Shown here in pieces: positions 41,897-50,524 of a stretch of 64,000 bases of DNA. Made by a program: the position numbers and the translations under genes. How positions within the stretch are numbered: position 1 is the first letter of the stretch; each line of letters starts with the position of its first letter. Source of the stretch: Enterocloster bolteae. GTDB lineage: Bacteria > Bacillota > Clostridia > Lachnospirales > Lachnospiraceae. The notes below the pieces were generated by a model, which saw nothing but the letters and a program-made list of their open reading frames with translations, was not told where the DNA came from and searched no databases. The stretch covers positions 6,014,001-6,078,000 of the forward strand of contig NZ_CP022464.2 in assembly GCF_002234575.2 (NCBI RefSeq). Reading direction: 5' to 3'.

Positions 41897-44005
41897 ATGA
41901 GAACAGAGTGGAACACATTTAAAGGCGGTGTATGGCAGCGGGAAATCAATGTCCGCGACTTCATTCAGAAAAACTACACCCCCTATGACGGCAGCGACGA
42001 GTTTCTGGAAGGTCCTACCCGGAATACAACGGAGCTCTGGAACCAGGTCATGGAGCTGTCAAAGAAGGAACAGGAAGCCGGCGGAGTCCTGGATATGGAT
42101 ACCAAAATCATTTCCACCATCACGTCCCACGGCCCAGGATATTTAAATAAGGACAAGGAAACTATCGTAGGCTTTCAGACCGACAAACCATTTAAGCGTT
42201 CCCTCCAGCCTTACGGTGGTATCCGCATGGCTATGAAGGCCTGCCAGGACAATGGATATGAGGTTGATCCTGAAATTGTGGAATTCTTTACCAAGCACAG
42301 AAAAACCCATAATGCAGGTGTATTCGACGCCTACACCCCTGAGATGAGGGCATGCCGTTCCAGCCATATCATCACAGGCCTGCCGGATGCCTATGGACGC
42401 GGACGCATCATCGGTGATTACCGCAGAATCGCCCTTTACGGTGTGGATGCCCTGATTCAGGAGAAAAAGGAAGAAAAGGATTCCACACGCACCATTATGT
42501 ACTCCGATGTTATCAGAGAGCGCGAGGAACTGTCTGAGCAGATCCGGGCGCTGGAGGATTTAAAGGAGCTCGGAAATATCTATGGGTTTGATATCTCAAA
42601 GCCGGCTTGCGATGTCAGGGAAGCCATCCAGTGGACCTACCTGGGCTACCTGGCCGCTGTCAAAGAGCAGAACGGAGCAGCCATGTCGCTGGGACGCACC
42701 TCCACCTTCCTGGATATTTATGCTGAGCGCGATTTAAAGGAAGGACGCTATACAGAGAAAGAGATTCAGGAATTCGTGGACCACTTCATCATGAAGCTGC
42801 GTCTTGTAAAGTTTGCCAGAACGCCGGAATACAACGAGCTGTTCTCCGGAGACCCCACATGGGTTACGGAATCCATCGGAGGAATCGGCATTGACGGCCG
42901 CCACATGGTGACCAAGATGTCCTTCCGTTATCTGCACACCCTTCAGAACCTGGGCACTGCCCCTGAGCCAAACCTGACCGTACTGTGGTCCACAAAGCTT
43001 CCTGAGAATTTTAAAAGGTTCTGTGCCAAGACCTCCATTGAGTCCTCCTCCATCCAGTATGAGAACGACGATTTAATGAGGGTGACCCACGGCGATGATT
43101 ATGCCATTGCCTGCTGCGTATCCAGCATGCGCATCGGCAAGGAAATGCAGTTCTTTGGCGCCAGGGCGAATCTGGCCAAGTGCCTGCTCTACGCCATCAA
43201 CGGCGGTGTGGATGAAATCAGCGGAAAGCAGGTAGGTCCTAAATACCGTCCTGTGACCACCGAGTATCTGGATTTTGACGACGTGATGGACAAGTACAAG
43301 GATATGATGAAATGGCTGGCCAAGGTATATGTCAACGCCCTGAACATCATACATTACAATCACGACAAATACAGCTATGAAAGACTGCAGATGGCGCTCC
43401 ACGACAAAAAGGTGACCCGCTGGTTCGCAACCGGCATTGCAGGCCTCTCCGTTGTTGCAGACTCTCTGTCCGCCATCAAATATGCCAGGGTCAAGGCGGT
43501 GCGCAACGATAAGGGCATTGTGACTGATTATATTGTGGAAGGCGACTTCCCTAAATATGGAAATAACGACGACCGGGTAGACCAGCTGGCAGCAGACCTG
43601 GTGCACACCTTCATGAGCTATATAAAGGGCAACCACACCTACCGCGGCGGTATCCCCACCACTTCCATCCTCACCATCACCTCCAACGTGGTGTACGGAA
43701 ATAATACGGGCGCTACCCCGGACGGCAGAAAGGCCGGACAGCCCTTTGCGCCGGGCGCAAACCCCATGCACCACAGAGACAGCAGAGGCGCAGTGGCATC
43801 CCTGGCTTCCGTGGCAAAGCTTCCGTTCAGGGACGCCCAGGACGGTATCTCCAATACCTTCTCCATCATACCGGGCGCTCTGGGCAAAGATGACCAGATT
43901 TTCATGGGAGACCTGGAAGTGGAGCTGAACGGCTGCGGAGGCGGCTGTGAAGCACCTACCCTTTTTGAAGGGCTGGATTCCGAGGCCGATATCGAGGAAT
44001 CCTGA
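41897..44005 (+). CDS. pflB: Pyruvate formate-lyase large subunit lacking the glycyl radical domain
   Basis: 702 residues, against about 750-760 in ordinary PFL. It matches PFL from the N-terminus through the two catalytic cysteines (ACCVSSMR, Cys406-Cys407), the TPDGRKAGQPFAPGANPMH and ISNTFSIIPGALGKDDQ stretches, then departs. Where the glycyl radical domain should follow there is a 36-residue acidic tail with a CGGGC motif (Cys680, Cys684) and a stop. The missing domain is coded separately at 44052. AGGAGGAAAAGTCT precedes the ATG. Converts pyruvate and CoA to acetyl-CoA and formate once supplied with the radical subunit. No frameshift can restore fusion: the downstream protein has its own start and site. 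Confidence 0.93.
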   Translation: MRTEWNTFKGGVWQREINVRDFIQKNYTPYDGSDEFLEGPTRNTTELWNQVMELSKKEQEAGGVLDMDTKIISTITSHGPGYLNKDKETIVGFQTDKPFKRSLQPYGGIRMAMKACQDNGYEVDPEIVEFFTKHRKTHNAGVFDAYTPEMRACRSSHIITGLPDAYGRGRIIGDYRRIALYGVDALIQEKKEEKDSTRTIMYSDVIREREELSEQIRALEDLKELGNIYGFDISKPACDVREAIQWTYLGYLAAVKEQNGAAMSLGRTSTFLDIYAERDLKEGRYTEKEIQEFVDHFIMKLRLVKFARTPEYNELFSGDPTWVTESIGGIGIDGRHMVTKMSFRYLHTLQNLGTAPEPNLTVLWSTKLPENFKRFCAKTSIESSSIQYENDDLMRVTHGDDYAIACCVSSMRIGKEMQFFGARANLAKCLLYAINGGVDEISGKQVGPKYRPVTTEYLDFDDVMDKYKDMMKWLAKVYVNALNIIHYNHDKYSYERLQMALHDKKVTRWFATGIAGLSVVADSLSAIKYARVKAVRNDKGIVTDYIVEGDFPKYGNNDDRVDQLAADLVHTFMSYIKGNHTYRGGIPTTSILTITSNVVYGNNTGATPDGRKAGQPFAPGANPMHHRDSRGAVASLASVAKLPFRDAQDGISNTFSIIPGALGKDDQIFMGDLEVELNGCGGGCEAPTLFEGLDSEADIEES

Positions 44006-44051
44006 TAAGCAGCATATAAACCATTCACTTGAGAAAGAGAGGATTCATATT

Positions 44052-44297
44052 ATGGTAAAAGCAAGCGAATCACAGATTGATAACCTGGTGGCTCTGTTAG
44101 ACGGCTATGCCCAGGAAGGCGGACACCATCTGAATGTAAATGTATTCAGCAAGGAAACCCTTTTGGACGCACAGGCCCACCCTGAAAAATATCCCCAGCT
44201 CACGGTCAGGGTTTCCGGCTATGCAGTAAATTTTAATAAGCTGACAAAGGCGCAGCAGGATGAGGTCATTTCAAGAACCTTCCACGGATCCATTTAA
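44052..44297 (+). CDS. grcA: Stand-alone glycyl radical domain (GrcA/YfiD-like) of the split PFL
   Basis: 81 residues. The whole protein equals the last 75-80 residues of PFL: NLVALLDGYAQEGGHHLNVNV, PEKYPQLTVRVSGYAVNF with the radical Gly56, and VISRTF near the end. GAGAGGATTCATATT precedes the ATG; it starts 46 bases after pflB. In E. coli the homologous YfiD/GrcA is a spare part for oxygen-damaged, full-length PFL. Here the large subunit has no domain of its own, so this protein should be obligatory. An ATG at 43947 in the same frame lies inside pflB and is not credible. Confidence 0.93.
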   Translation: MVKASESQIDNLVALLDGYAQEGGHHLNVNVFSKETLLDAQAHPEKYPQLTVRVSGYAVNFNKLTKAQQDEVISRTFHGSI

Positions 44298-44318
44298 ATC
44301 CTGTCTGCAAACTGCTTT

Positions 44319-44361
44319 GGATGCCGCCTGACAGGAAGATGTTCCGCCTCAGGCGGCATCC
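44319..44361 (+). terminator. 13-bp perfect hairpin between grcA and pflA
   Basis: GGATGCCGCCTGA / TCAGGCGGCATCC, 17-base loop, followed only by ATGTTTCTC. It could end part of the transcripts or protect the pflB-grcA message, so that activase is made at lower level. Confidence 0.6.
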
Positions 44362-44388
44362 ATGTTTCTCAGAAAGGAGCACAGCCTT

Positions 44389-45141
44389 ATGATAGGACGC
44401 GTACATTCCATAGAAAGCTTTGGTACCGTGGATGGCCCCGGTATCCGCATGGTTATCTTTTTAAGCGGATGTCCCATGAGATGTCTCTATTGCCATAATC
44501 CGGATACATGGGATCCCAAGGGCGGTTCTCCCATGACAGCGGAGGAAATACTGGACCAGTATGAGCAGGCCCGCCCTTTTTACAAAAAAGGCGGCATCAC
44601 GGTCAGCGGCGGCGAACCGCTGATGCAGATAGGTTTTGTGACAGAGCTCTTTGAGAAGGCAAAAAAAAGCGGTATCCACACCTGCCTGGACACCTCCGGC
44701 ATCACCTTTAACCCGGGCTCCCAGGCGGTCATGGCCCATTTTGACCGGCTTTTGGCTTCCACAGATCTGATACTGCTGGATATCAAGCATATTGATCCAA
44801 AGGAACATGTGAAACTCTGTGCCCAGCCCCAGGATAATATACTGGCTTTCGCCGCATACCTGGAAAAGAAGCAGATACCCGTATGGATCCGTCACGTGGT
44901 GGTGCCGGGCATAACGGACCGGGAGGAATATCTGTACCGCCTTGGACGCTATCTGGGCACCCTTAAAAACGTAAAGGCGCTGGATGTTCTGCCATATCAT
45001 GACATGGGAAAAGCTAAGTACGGCCAGCTTGGAATCCCCTACCCGTTAGAAGACACAGCTCCCTTGCCTCCTGCAAAGGCGGCAGAGTCCCGCAAAATTA
45101 TTCTTCAGGGAATGCGCGATGAAAGGGTCCATTGCTCCTAA
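44389..45141 (+). CDS. pflA: Pyruvate formate-lyase activating enzyme
   Basis: 250 residues from ATG 44389 (AAGGAG nine bases upstream). ESFGTVDGPGIRMVIFLSGC leads into the radical SAM motif CPMRCLYC; GGITVSGGEPLMQ and DLILLDIKHIDP follow. No ferredoxin insert, as is normal for PflA. It generates the glycyl radical, here on the separate small subunit rather than on PflB itself. Downstream of the hairpin at 44319-44361 and probably co-transcribed. Confidence 0.95.
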   Translation: MIGRVHSIESFGTVDGPGIRMVIFLSGCPMRCLYCHNPDTWDPKGGSPMTAEEILDQYEQARPFYKKGGITVSGGEPLMQIGFVTELFEKAKKSGIHTCLDTSGITFNPGSQAVMAHFDRLLASTDLILLDIKHIDPKEHVKLCAQPQDNILAFAAYLEKKQIPVWIRHVVVPGITDREEYLYRLGRYLGTLKNVKALDVLPYHDMGKAKYGQLGIPYPLEDTAPLPPAKAAESRKIILQGMRDERVHCS

Positions 45142-45249
45142 ATTTATACAATATTCGCTGGTTTAGGAACGATTTTCCTCTTGAATAATTAGACGTTATA
45201 GTATAAAATAAAATAACAATGTAGACAAATCTTAAGGAGGTATTTTATC

Positions 45250-45420
45250 ATGGCATATGTAATCAGTGATGCTTGTGTAAGCTGCGGCAGCTGTGCAGCT
45301 GAATGTCCAGTAAGTGCAATTTCCGAGGGAGACAGCCAGTACGTTATTGATGCTGATACCTGCATCGACTGCGGAACCTGTGCAGCTACCTGCCCAACCG
45401 GAGCTATTTCCGAAGGCTAA
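45250..45420 (+). CDS. 2[4Fe-4S] ferredoxin
   Basis: 56 residues, coded from ATG 45250 with AAGGAGG upstream to TAA 45418-45420. Two cluster motifs: CVSCGSCAAECP near the N-terminus and CIDCGTCAATCP near the C-terminus, the classical clostridial ferredoxin. It carries low-potential electrons, for example to radical SAM activases, pyruvate oxidation or hydrogenases. Own promoter-like TTGAAT...TAAAAT (near 45182-45210) and terminator. Its place after pflA suggests service to the activase, but it is probably a general electron carrier. Confidence 0.95.
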   Translation: MAYVISDACVSCGSCAAECPVSAISEGDSQYVIDADTCIDCGTCAATCPTGAISEG

Positions 45421-45435
45421 TTAAGTATTACATAA

Positions 45436-45466
45436 GGGTCTCTTCCAGAGGGAAGGGGCTCTTTTT
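45436..45466 (+). terminator. Terminator after the ferredoxin gene
   Basis: GGGTCTCTTCC / GGAAGGGGCTC (11 pairs with G-U), loop AGAG, five T. Confidence 0.85.
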
Positions 45467-45517
45467 CATATATTCAGCATATATTATTCACAGAATACAT
45501 GGAGGAATCCAAATACC

Positions 45518-46234
45518 ATGAAAAAACCAGTAATCGGCATAACCCCTTCCCATAATACAGATAATGACGAAATAAGCGTACGCCCCACCTACCTGAGGGC
45601 CATTGAAGCGGCAGGAGGCCTGTCCATCCTTCTTCCCCTGGAAGTATCAGCGGAAGATTTAAAGCAGCTTTCCGGGCTTTGCGACGGTTTTCTCTTCTCC
45701 GGCGGTCCGGACATTCATCCGTTCCTGCTGAGGGAGGAAACACATATGCATTGCGGCAATGTGTCCGTGGCGCGGGATACCATGGAGCTGTCTCTTCTGA
45801 AGCTGGCCATGGAAGCCAAAAAACCGGTCCTGGGAATCTGCCGCGGAGCCCAGGTCATCAATGTAGGCCTGGGAGGCGACATCTATCAGGATATTACCAG
45901 CCAGGCAGAAACCGGCTTTCCCATTGCCCATAAGCAGCCCTATTCATGCTGCCTGCCCTCACACCATGTGGATGTACAAAGGGATACACTGCTGTGCGGG
46001 ATTGCTAATGGGAAAACGCAAATCGAAGTAAACAGTTCCCATCATCAGGCCGTACGCAGGATTGCCCCCTGCCTCATTGCCAGCGGCCATGCGCCCGACG
46101 GCATCATCGAGGCCCTGGAGATGCCGGATTATCCCTATCTTCTGGCCCTTCAGTGGCATCCGGAGTATATGTGGAAGACAGATACTGTGTCCGCCAATAT
46201 ATTTAAAAGCTTTGTGGAGGCCTGCAGGGGATAG
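45518..46234 (+). CDS. Gamma-glutamyl-gamma-aminobutyrate hydrolase family (class I glutamine amidotransferase-like)
   Basis: 238 residues. Peptidase C26 features: GFLFSGGPDIHP (oxyanion strand), nucleophile Cys in GICRGAQ at about residue 108, and the His-Glu pair in LQWHPE near 214. PuuD-type members cleave gamma-glutamyl amides; others act on folate polyglutamate or unknown amides. No putrescine pathway genes are near, so the substrate is open. GGAGG upstream. Followed by a hairpin at 46301-46349. Confidence 0.85.
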   Translation: MKKPVIGITPSHNTDNDEISVRPTYLRAIEAAGGLSILLPLEVSAEDLKQLSGLCDGFLFSGGPDIHPFLLREETHMHCGNVSVARDTMELSLLKLAMEAKKPVLGICRGAQVINVGLGGDIYQDITSQAETGFPIAHKQPYSCCLPSHHVDVQRDTLLCGIANGKTQIEVNSSHHQAVRRIAPCLIASGHAPDGIIEALEMPDYPYLLALQWHPEYMWKTDTVSANIFKSFVEACRG

Positions 46235-46266
46235 CTGGAAGAGCGGACAGCAGGAAAGGCCGGCTA

Positions 46267-46400
46267 CAGAAAAACGGCTGCAGAAAAACGGCTGCAGAAA
46301 GGCCCTATATGATTCACGCTGCAAATATATGCCTGAATCACACAGGGCCGTCTCACTTATCTTCTGTCCTTATCCTCTGTCCTTATCCTCTGTCCTTATC
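46267..46400. repeat. Short tandem repeats and hairpin after the C26 hydrolase gene
   Basis: Two exact 14-base units CAGAAAAACGGCTG (46267-46294), an inverted repeat GGCCCT...TGATTCA / TGAATCA...AGGGCC (46301-46349), and three 13-base units CTTATCCTCTGTC (46356-46394, first one with one change). The hairpin may be a terminator; the repeats look like slippage products. Confidence 0.75.
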
Positions 46401-46403
46401 GGC

Positions 46404-47204
46404 CTACTGCTTATTATCTATCAATTCACCAGCCATCTGGGCCATATCCTGGGCTGTCATGGGATTATCCATGGCTGTTATGATGTAAACCTTCTCCCCA
46501 TCCTTCCAGAGCATACTCTGGGCAACCTGGTCCGTTACCGTATCGCTTCCATAAGAGATATAGAGTTCTCCTGCTGCTTCCTTTGCCTTCTCCTCTTCGG
46601 AGGCCTGATAATCCGGGGGAACAAAACGGTACTGGTCCCTGGTGTAGTTTAGAGTAATCCCATTATGTTCAAATACCTGGTCCGGCTGTCCTTCCTCCTC
46701 AAACAGGCTTGTGCCCTGGACTGTAACGAATATATCCGGGCTTCCGTCCTTTTTGTAATGCAGAGAAAAGCTTTCCGCGGACTTTATCACATTTCCATCC
46801 TCATCCATGGCGTCCTGATGGGTGGGCATTCCCATGTCAAACCGGTATCCGTTGCTGAATACTTCGGGGGCATTGGTGGTATAGCCCAGCTTTGTCTCCA
46901 TTTCTCCCAGTTTATCATAGGTAAAATCATCCAGATGGCTGCCTCCGGCGCTTGTATAAGCAACCTTCCCTGCTGCAACCGCTGTTATGGTACCCAGTAC
47001 GCAGATGGCCGCAGCCACCACGAATACACGCTTCATATTCCATTTCTTCATTCCTGATTCCTCCTCTATTTTCCGGTGAACAGAGCGCCGCATTCTCTCT
47101 GTATCTGCGGAAGTCACCTGTATGGACTCTGCCCGGCTGCATAGGGCACGGCCTATCTGCTCTTCCAGTTCCTTCTGCGCCACCGGTTTACTCCGTCTGT
47201 TCAT
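46404..47204 (-). CDS. Anti-sigma-like membrane protein (DUF4367-type C-terminus)
   Basis: 266 residues. Cytoplasmic N-terminal part (residues 1-55, charged, helical), one membrane segment at about 59-80 (VFVVAAAICVLGTITAVAA), then an extracellular domain with Tyr/Phe-rich strands and a late VYIITAMDNPMTAQDMAQMA, as in DUF4367 proteins. Its ATG overlaps the stop of the sigma factor gene by four bases (ATGA), the usual arrangement of sigma/anti-sigma pairs. Probably holds the sigma factor until an envelope signal arrives. Confidence 0.75.
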   Translation of the reverse strand: MNRRSKPVAQKELEEQIGRALCSRAESIQVTSADTERMRRSVHRKIEEESGMKKWNMKRVFVVAAAICVLGTITAVAAGKVAYTSAGGSHLDDFTYDKLGEMETKLGYTTNAPEVFSNGYRFDMGMPTHQDAMDEDGNVIKSAESFSLHYKKDGSPDIFVTVQGTSLFEEEGQPDQVFEHNGITLNYTRDQYRFVPPDYQASEEEKAKEAAGELYISYGSDTVTDQVAQSMLWKDGEKVYIITAMDNPMTAQDMAQMAGELIDNKQ

Positions 47205-47773
47205 AAGGTTACCTCCCTTCCTACCCTCTTGCGTTCTTCCATCAATTCCTGTTTCAGATTCGCCCGGGCCGTATACAGCCTGGACTTAACGGTTCCTTCC
47301 AGACAGCCCATGATGCCGGCTATCTCCCTGGTGGACATCTGGTTAAAATAGTACAGGACAACGGCCGTCCTCTGTTTGACCGGAAGATTCCTTATTGCCT
47401 TATAAAGCTCCTTTTCCTGGGAGCGCATCATGACTTCCTCCAGCACTGAGGCTGTTTCAGGCTCTTCCTTCCCAAACACTTCCTCCACCGGCTGTTCTTT
47501 CCTGTTCTTCCTGCAATACCGCCAGGCTTCCCTGGTAAGGGTCTTATAAAGCCAGTTCCCAAAATATTCCGGTTCTTTGATTTTCTTTCGGTTCATCCAG
47601 CACAGCACAAAAGTTTCCTGTACAATATCCTCACTGTCTGCATGACTTCCGGATATGAGATATGCCATGCGCAGTATTTTGGGATAATAAAATTCCATCA
47701 ACCGGTCAAATGCCTGGCTGTCTCCTTCCGCCATGCGGCGTACCAGACCTGCCGTCTCCTGCTCCATGTCCAT
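47201..47773 (-). CDS. ECF RNA polymerase sigma factor
   Basis: 190 residues. Region 2 (FDRLMEFYYPKILRMAYLISGSHADSEDIVQETFVLCW, read in parts) and region 4 (LPVKQRTAVVLYYFNQMSTREIAGIMGCLEGTVKSRLYTARANLK, in parts) with the TVKSRL recognition helix. Overlaps the anti-sigma-like gene by four bases. Upstream at 47801-47823 are two GGAACCA direct repeats on the plus strand spaced 16 bases. The regulated genes are not evident. Confidence 0.9.
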   Translation of the reverse strand: MDMEQETAGLVRRMAEGDSQAFDRLMEFYYPKILRMAYLISGSHADSEDIVQETFVLCWMNRKKIKEPEYFGNWLYKTLTREAWRYCRKNRKEQPVEEVFGKEEPETASVLEEVMMRSQEKELYKAIRNLPVKQRTAVVLYYFNQMSTREIAGIMGCLEGTVKSRLYTARANLKQELMEERKRVGREVTL

Positions 47774-47990
47774 CCACTCCTTCCATCGTCTCTCTTATTT
47801 GGAACCACTTATATATGGAACCATTATATATCCCTTTTAGCTTAACTGCCAGAAGGTGTTGTTAATCGGTGCACCTGCTATATAGAGGAGGGAGGCGGGC
47901 AGACGGTTCATTTTATTTGTAATTATTTTTTACATTTGCTCTGTTTTTACTCCATATCCCAACAAACCCCCATAAAAGTAAGGTTTGTGC

Positions 47991-48019
47991 TTGTCAGAAC
48001 AGATTATGTCATGTAGAAT
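47991..48019 (+). promoter_or_regulatory. Promoter of the ABC-F gene
   Basis: TTGTCA (47991-47996), 17-base spacer, TAGAAT (48014-48019), about 70 bases before the start. The gap 47774-48090 has no gene. Confidence 0.5.
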
Positions 48020-48090
48020 AATACTGCTGAAATAAAAGAATGGCAGCACCTGTAAATAAAGGAGTTTTCACAAAAGGAGTTTGTAATAAT

Positions 48091-49647
48091 ATGAGCATTT
48101 TAAACGTAGAGCATTTAAGCCACGGTTTCGGGGACCGGGCTATTTTCCAGGATGTCTCCTTCCGCCTGTTAAAGGGTGAGCACATCGGCCTGATTGGGGC
48201 TAACGGCGAAGGAAAGTCCACCTTTATGAACATCATTACCGGCAAGCTCATGCCTGACGAGGGCAAGGTGGAGTGGGCAAAAAACGTGAGGGTCGGTTAT
48301 CTGGACCAGCATGCTGTGCTGGAAAAGGGCATGACCATCCGTGATGTGTTAAAGAACGCCTTCGCTTTCCTTTTTGAGATGGAAGAGCATATGAACCAGA
48401 TTTGCGATAAGATGGGGGAGGCCGGCGAGGAAGAGATGGCCGCCATGATGGATGAGCTGGGAACCATACAGGACCTTCTCATGGCCCATGATTTCTATAT
48501 CATTGATTCCAAGGTGGAGGAGGTAGGACGGGCCCTTGGCCTGGCCGACATAGGACTGGACAAGGATGTGACGGAGCTTTCCGGAGGCCAGCGCACCAAG
48601 GTACTCTTAGGCAAGCTTCTGTTAGAGAAGCCGGACATTCTGCTATTGGACGAGCCTACCAACTACCTGGATGTACAGCACATTGACTGGCTGAAACGCT
48701 ACCTGCAGGAGTATGAAAATGCCTTCATCCTTATCTCCCATGACATTCCCTTCCTCAACAGTGTCATCAACCTGATTTACCATATGGAAAACCAGCGACT
48801 GGACCGCTATGTGGGCGATTATGACAAGTTCCAGGAAGTATACGCGGTAAAGAAGTCCCAGCTGGAGGCCGCCTATAAGCGCCAGCAGCAGGAAATTGCG
48901 GAGCTGGAGGATTTCGTGGCCAGGAACAAGGCCAGGGTGGCCACCAGGAACATGGCCATGTCCCGCCAGAAAAAGCTGGATAAGATGGATGTCATTGAAC
49001 TTGCCAGGGAAAAGCCCAAGCCGGAATTCCATTTCCTGGAAGCCCGTACGCCCGGTAAATATATTTTTGAGACAAAGGATTTAATCATCGGTTATGACGA
49101 GCCTCTGTCCCGTCCTCTCAATCTGGTGATGGAGAGGGGCCAGAAAATCGTGCTGGTAGGCGCCAACGGCATCGGCAAGACAACTCTGCTTAAGAGCATT
49201 CTGGGCCTTACACCTGCCCTGAGCGGCAGTGTGGAGCTGGGCGACTACCTGTCCATCGGTTACTTTGAGCAGGAAATGGCACCCGGCAATACAACCACCT
49301 GCCTTCAGGAAATATGGACCGAATTTCCCGCCTATACACAGTACCAGGTCCGCTCCGCCCTGGCAAAATGCGGCCTGACCACGGAACACATCGAAAGCCA
49401 GGTCAGGGTGCTCAGCGGAGGCGAGCAGGCCAAGGTCCGGCTCTGTAAACTGATTAACCGGGAATCCAACGTGCTTCTGCTTGACGAGCCAACCAACCAC
49501 CTGGATGTGGATGCAAAGGATGAACTGAAACGGGCCCTTAAGGAATATAGAGGCAGTATCCTTTTAATCTGCCATGAACCAGAGTTTTATGAGGGACTGG
49601 CAACCGATGTGTGGGACTGTAAGGAATGGGCGCTGAAGCTGTCCTAG
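48091..49647 (+). CDS. ABC-F family ATPase (translation factor type)
   Basis: 518 residues from ATG 48091; AAGGAG precedes it and the longer frame to 48040 is leader. Two ABC domains: GANGEGKST, LSGGQRTK, LLLDEPTNYLD; and GANGIGKTT, LSGGEQAK, LLLDEPTNHLD. A helical linker between them (about residues 245-320) has a KRQQQEIAELEDFVARNKAR stretch. No membrane part. ABC-F proteins act on the ribosome, as translation factors or antibiotic protection; subgroup cannot be fixed by eye. Single gene with strong terminator. Confidence 0.92.
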   Translation: MSILNVEHLSHGFGDRAIFQDVSFRLLKGEHIGLIGANGEGKSTFMNIITGKLMPDEGKVEWAKNVRVGYLDQHAVLEKGMTIRDVLKNAFAFLFEMEEHMNQICDKMGEAGEEEMAAMMDELGTIQDLLMAHDFYIIDSKVEEVGRALGLADIGLDKDVTELSGGQRTKVLLGKLLLEKPDILLLDEPTNYLDVQHIDWLKRYLQEYENAFILISHDIPFLNSVINLIYHMENQRLDRYVGDYDKFQEVYAVKKSQLEAAYKRQQQEIAELEDFVARNKARVATRNMAMSRQKKLDKMDVIELAREKPKPEFHFLEARTPGKYIFETKDLIIGYDEPLSRPLNLVMERGQKIVLVGANGIGKTTLLKSILGLTPALSGSVELGDYLSIGYFEQEMAPGNTTTCLQEIWTEFPAYTQYQVRSALAKCGLTTEHIESQVRVLSGGEQAKVRLCKLINRESNVLLLDEPTNHLDVDAKDELKRALKEYRGSILLICHEPEFYEGLATDVWDCKEWALKLS

Positions 49648-49676
49648 CGTGTGTCTGAAATAAAAACAAAAAGAAA

Positions 49677-49732
49677 GCCATGAAACCATGAAGGCATTTT
49701 CCGCCCCGCCTTCATAGTTTCATGGCCTTTTC
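49677..49732. terminator. Bidirectional terminator between ABC-F and GntR genes
   Basis: GCCATGAAAC-ATGAAGGC / GCCTTCAT-GTTTCATGGC stem of 18 pairs with single mismatch, T-rich on both strands. Confidence 0.9.
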
Positions 49733-50458
49733 TTATTCATCCTCTTTTGAATCCGTTTCAGGACTTCTTGTAAAATAACGCAACAGACAAAGGGAATTAG
49801 CCGACAGTCCGTTGCCGAACAGATTAATATAATCATCCCGCGATGAACGCACATGATCAATGACGGCCTGGCGCCCGCGCTCATAATCCTGGTCCTTAAT
49901 GGCGTCTATGATAGCCTGATGCTTCATACACGCTTTACTCTGCAGTGAATTTTCCAAAAAAGAGAGAAACCGCATTCTGGTCAGCTGAAGCAGTATCTCA
50001 TCATGGGCTTTTATAAGCCGCTTATTGTTGGACAGTGCAACCAATTCATTATGAAACTGCTGATCATAAAAAAAATGTTCTTTGGCCTGTCCGGCATCCT
50101 TTGTTTCTTTCATCTTATCGGTGATTTCCTGAAGGTTTTCCAGCTGCTCAGGGGTAATCCCATTACGCCAGGAAAGCATGAAGGCGGTAGTCTCAATCCC
50201 TTCCCGAAAATCAAAGAGATCCTGTATATCTTCTTTTGTAATGGTAGAAACACGGTAGTTCTTCTTACCGATTTGTTCTTCCAGCAGTCCCTCATTTTTA
50301 AGGCGCATGAGTGCCTGTCTGATGGGGGTACGGCTCATATTCAGCTCCTTGCTGAGAAGATAGTCGGATACGATTTGCCCCGGAAACAGATCGAAATCAA
50401 AAATCTGCTGCCGTATGGTTTCATAGGCTTTATTTGTCAAGCTGTTGTCTTTTTCCAT
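49733..50458 (-). CDS. GntR family regulator (FCD subfamily)
   Basis: 241 residues from ATG 50458 with AGGAGG five bases upstream. N-terminal winged helix (YLLSKELNMSRTPIRQALMRLKNEG) and FCD sensor domain (FDFREGIETTAF, QFHNELVALS, KHQAIIDAI, DHVRSSRDDY). It is next to a TIM-barrel isomerase gene on the same strand and a divergent TRAP operon, with several palindromes in the shared gap, and is the likely regulator of both. Confidence 0.88.
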   Translation of the reverse strand: MEKDNSLTNKAYETIRQQIFDFDLFPGQIVSDYLLSKELNMSRTPIRQALMRLKNEGLLEEQIGKKNYRVSTITKEDIQDLFDFREGIETTAFMLSWRNGITPEQLENLQEITDKMKETKDAGQAKEHFFYDQQFHNELVALSNNKRLIKAHDEILLQLTRMRFLSFLENSLQSKACMKHQAIIDAIKDQDYERGRQAVIDHVRSSRDDYINLFGNGLSANSLCLLRYFTRSPETDSKEDE

Positions 50459-50524
50459 CATATCCTCCTGTGACAACTACGTATTAAAACCATTCTAATC
50501 CATTTTTCTTAAAAAGTAAAGTTA

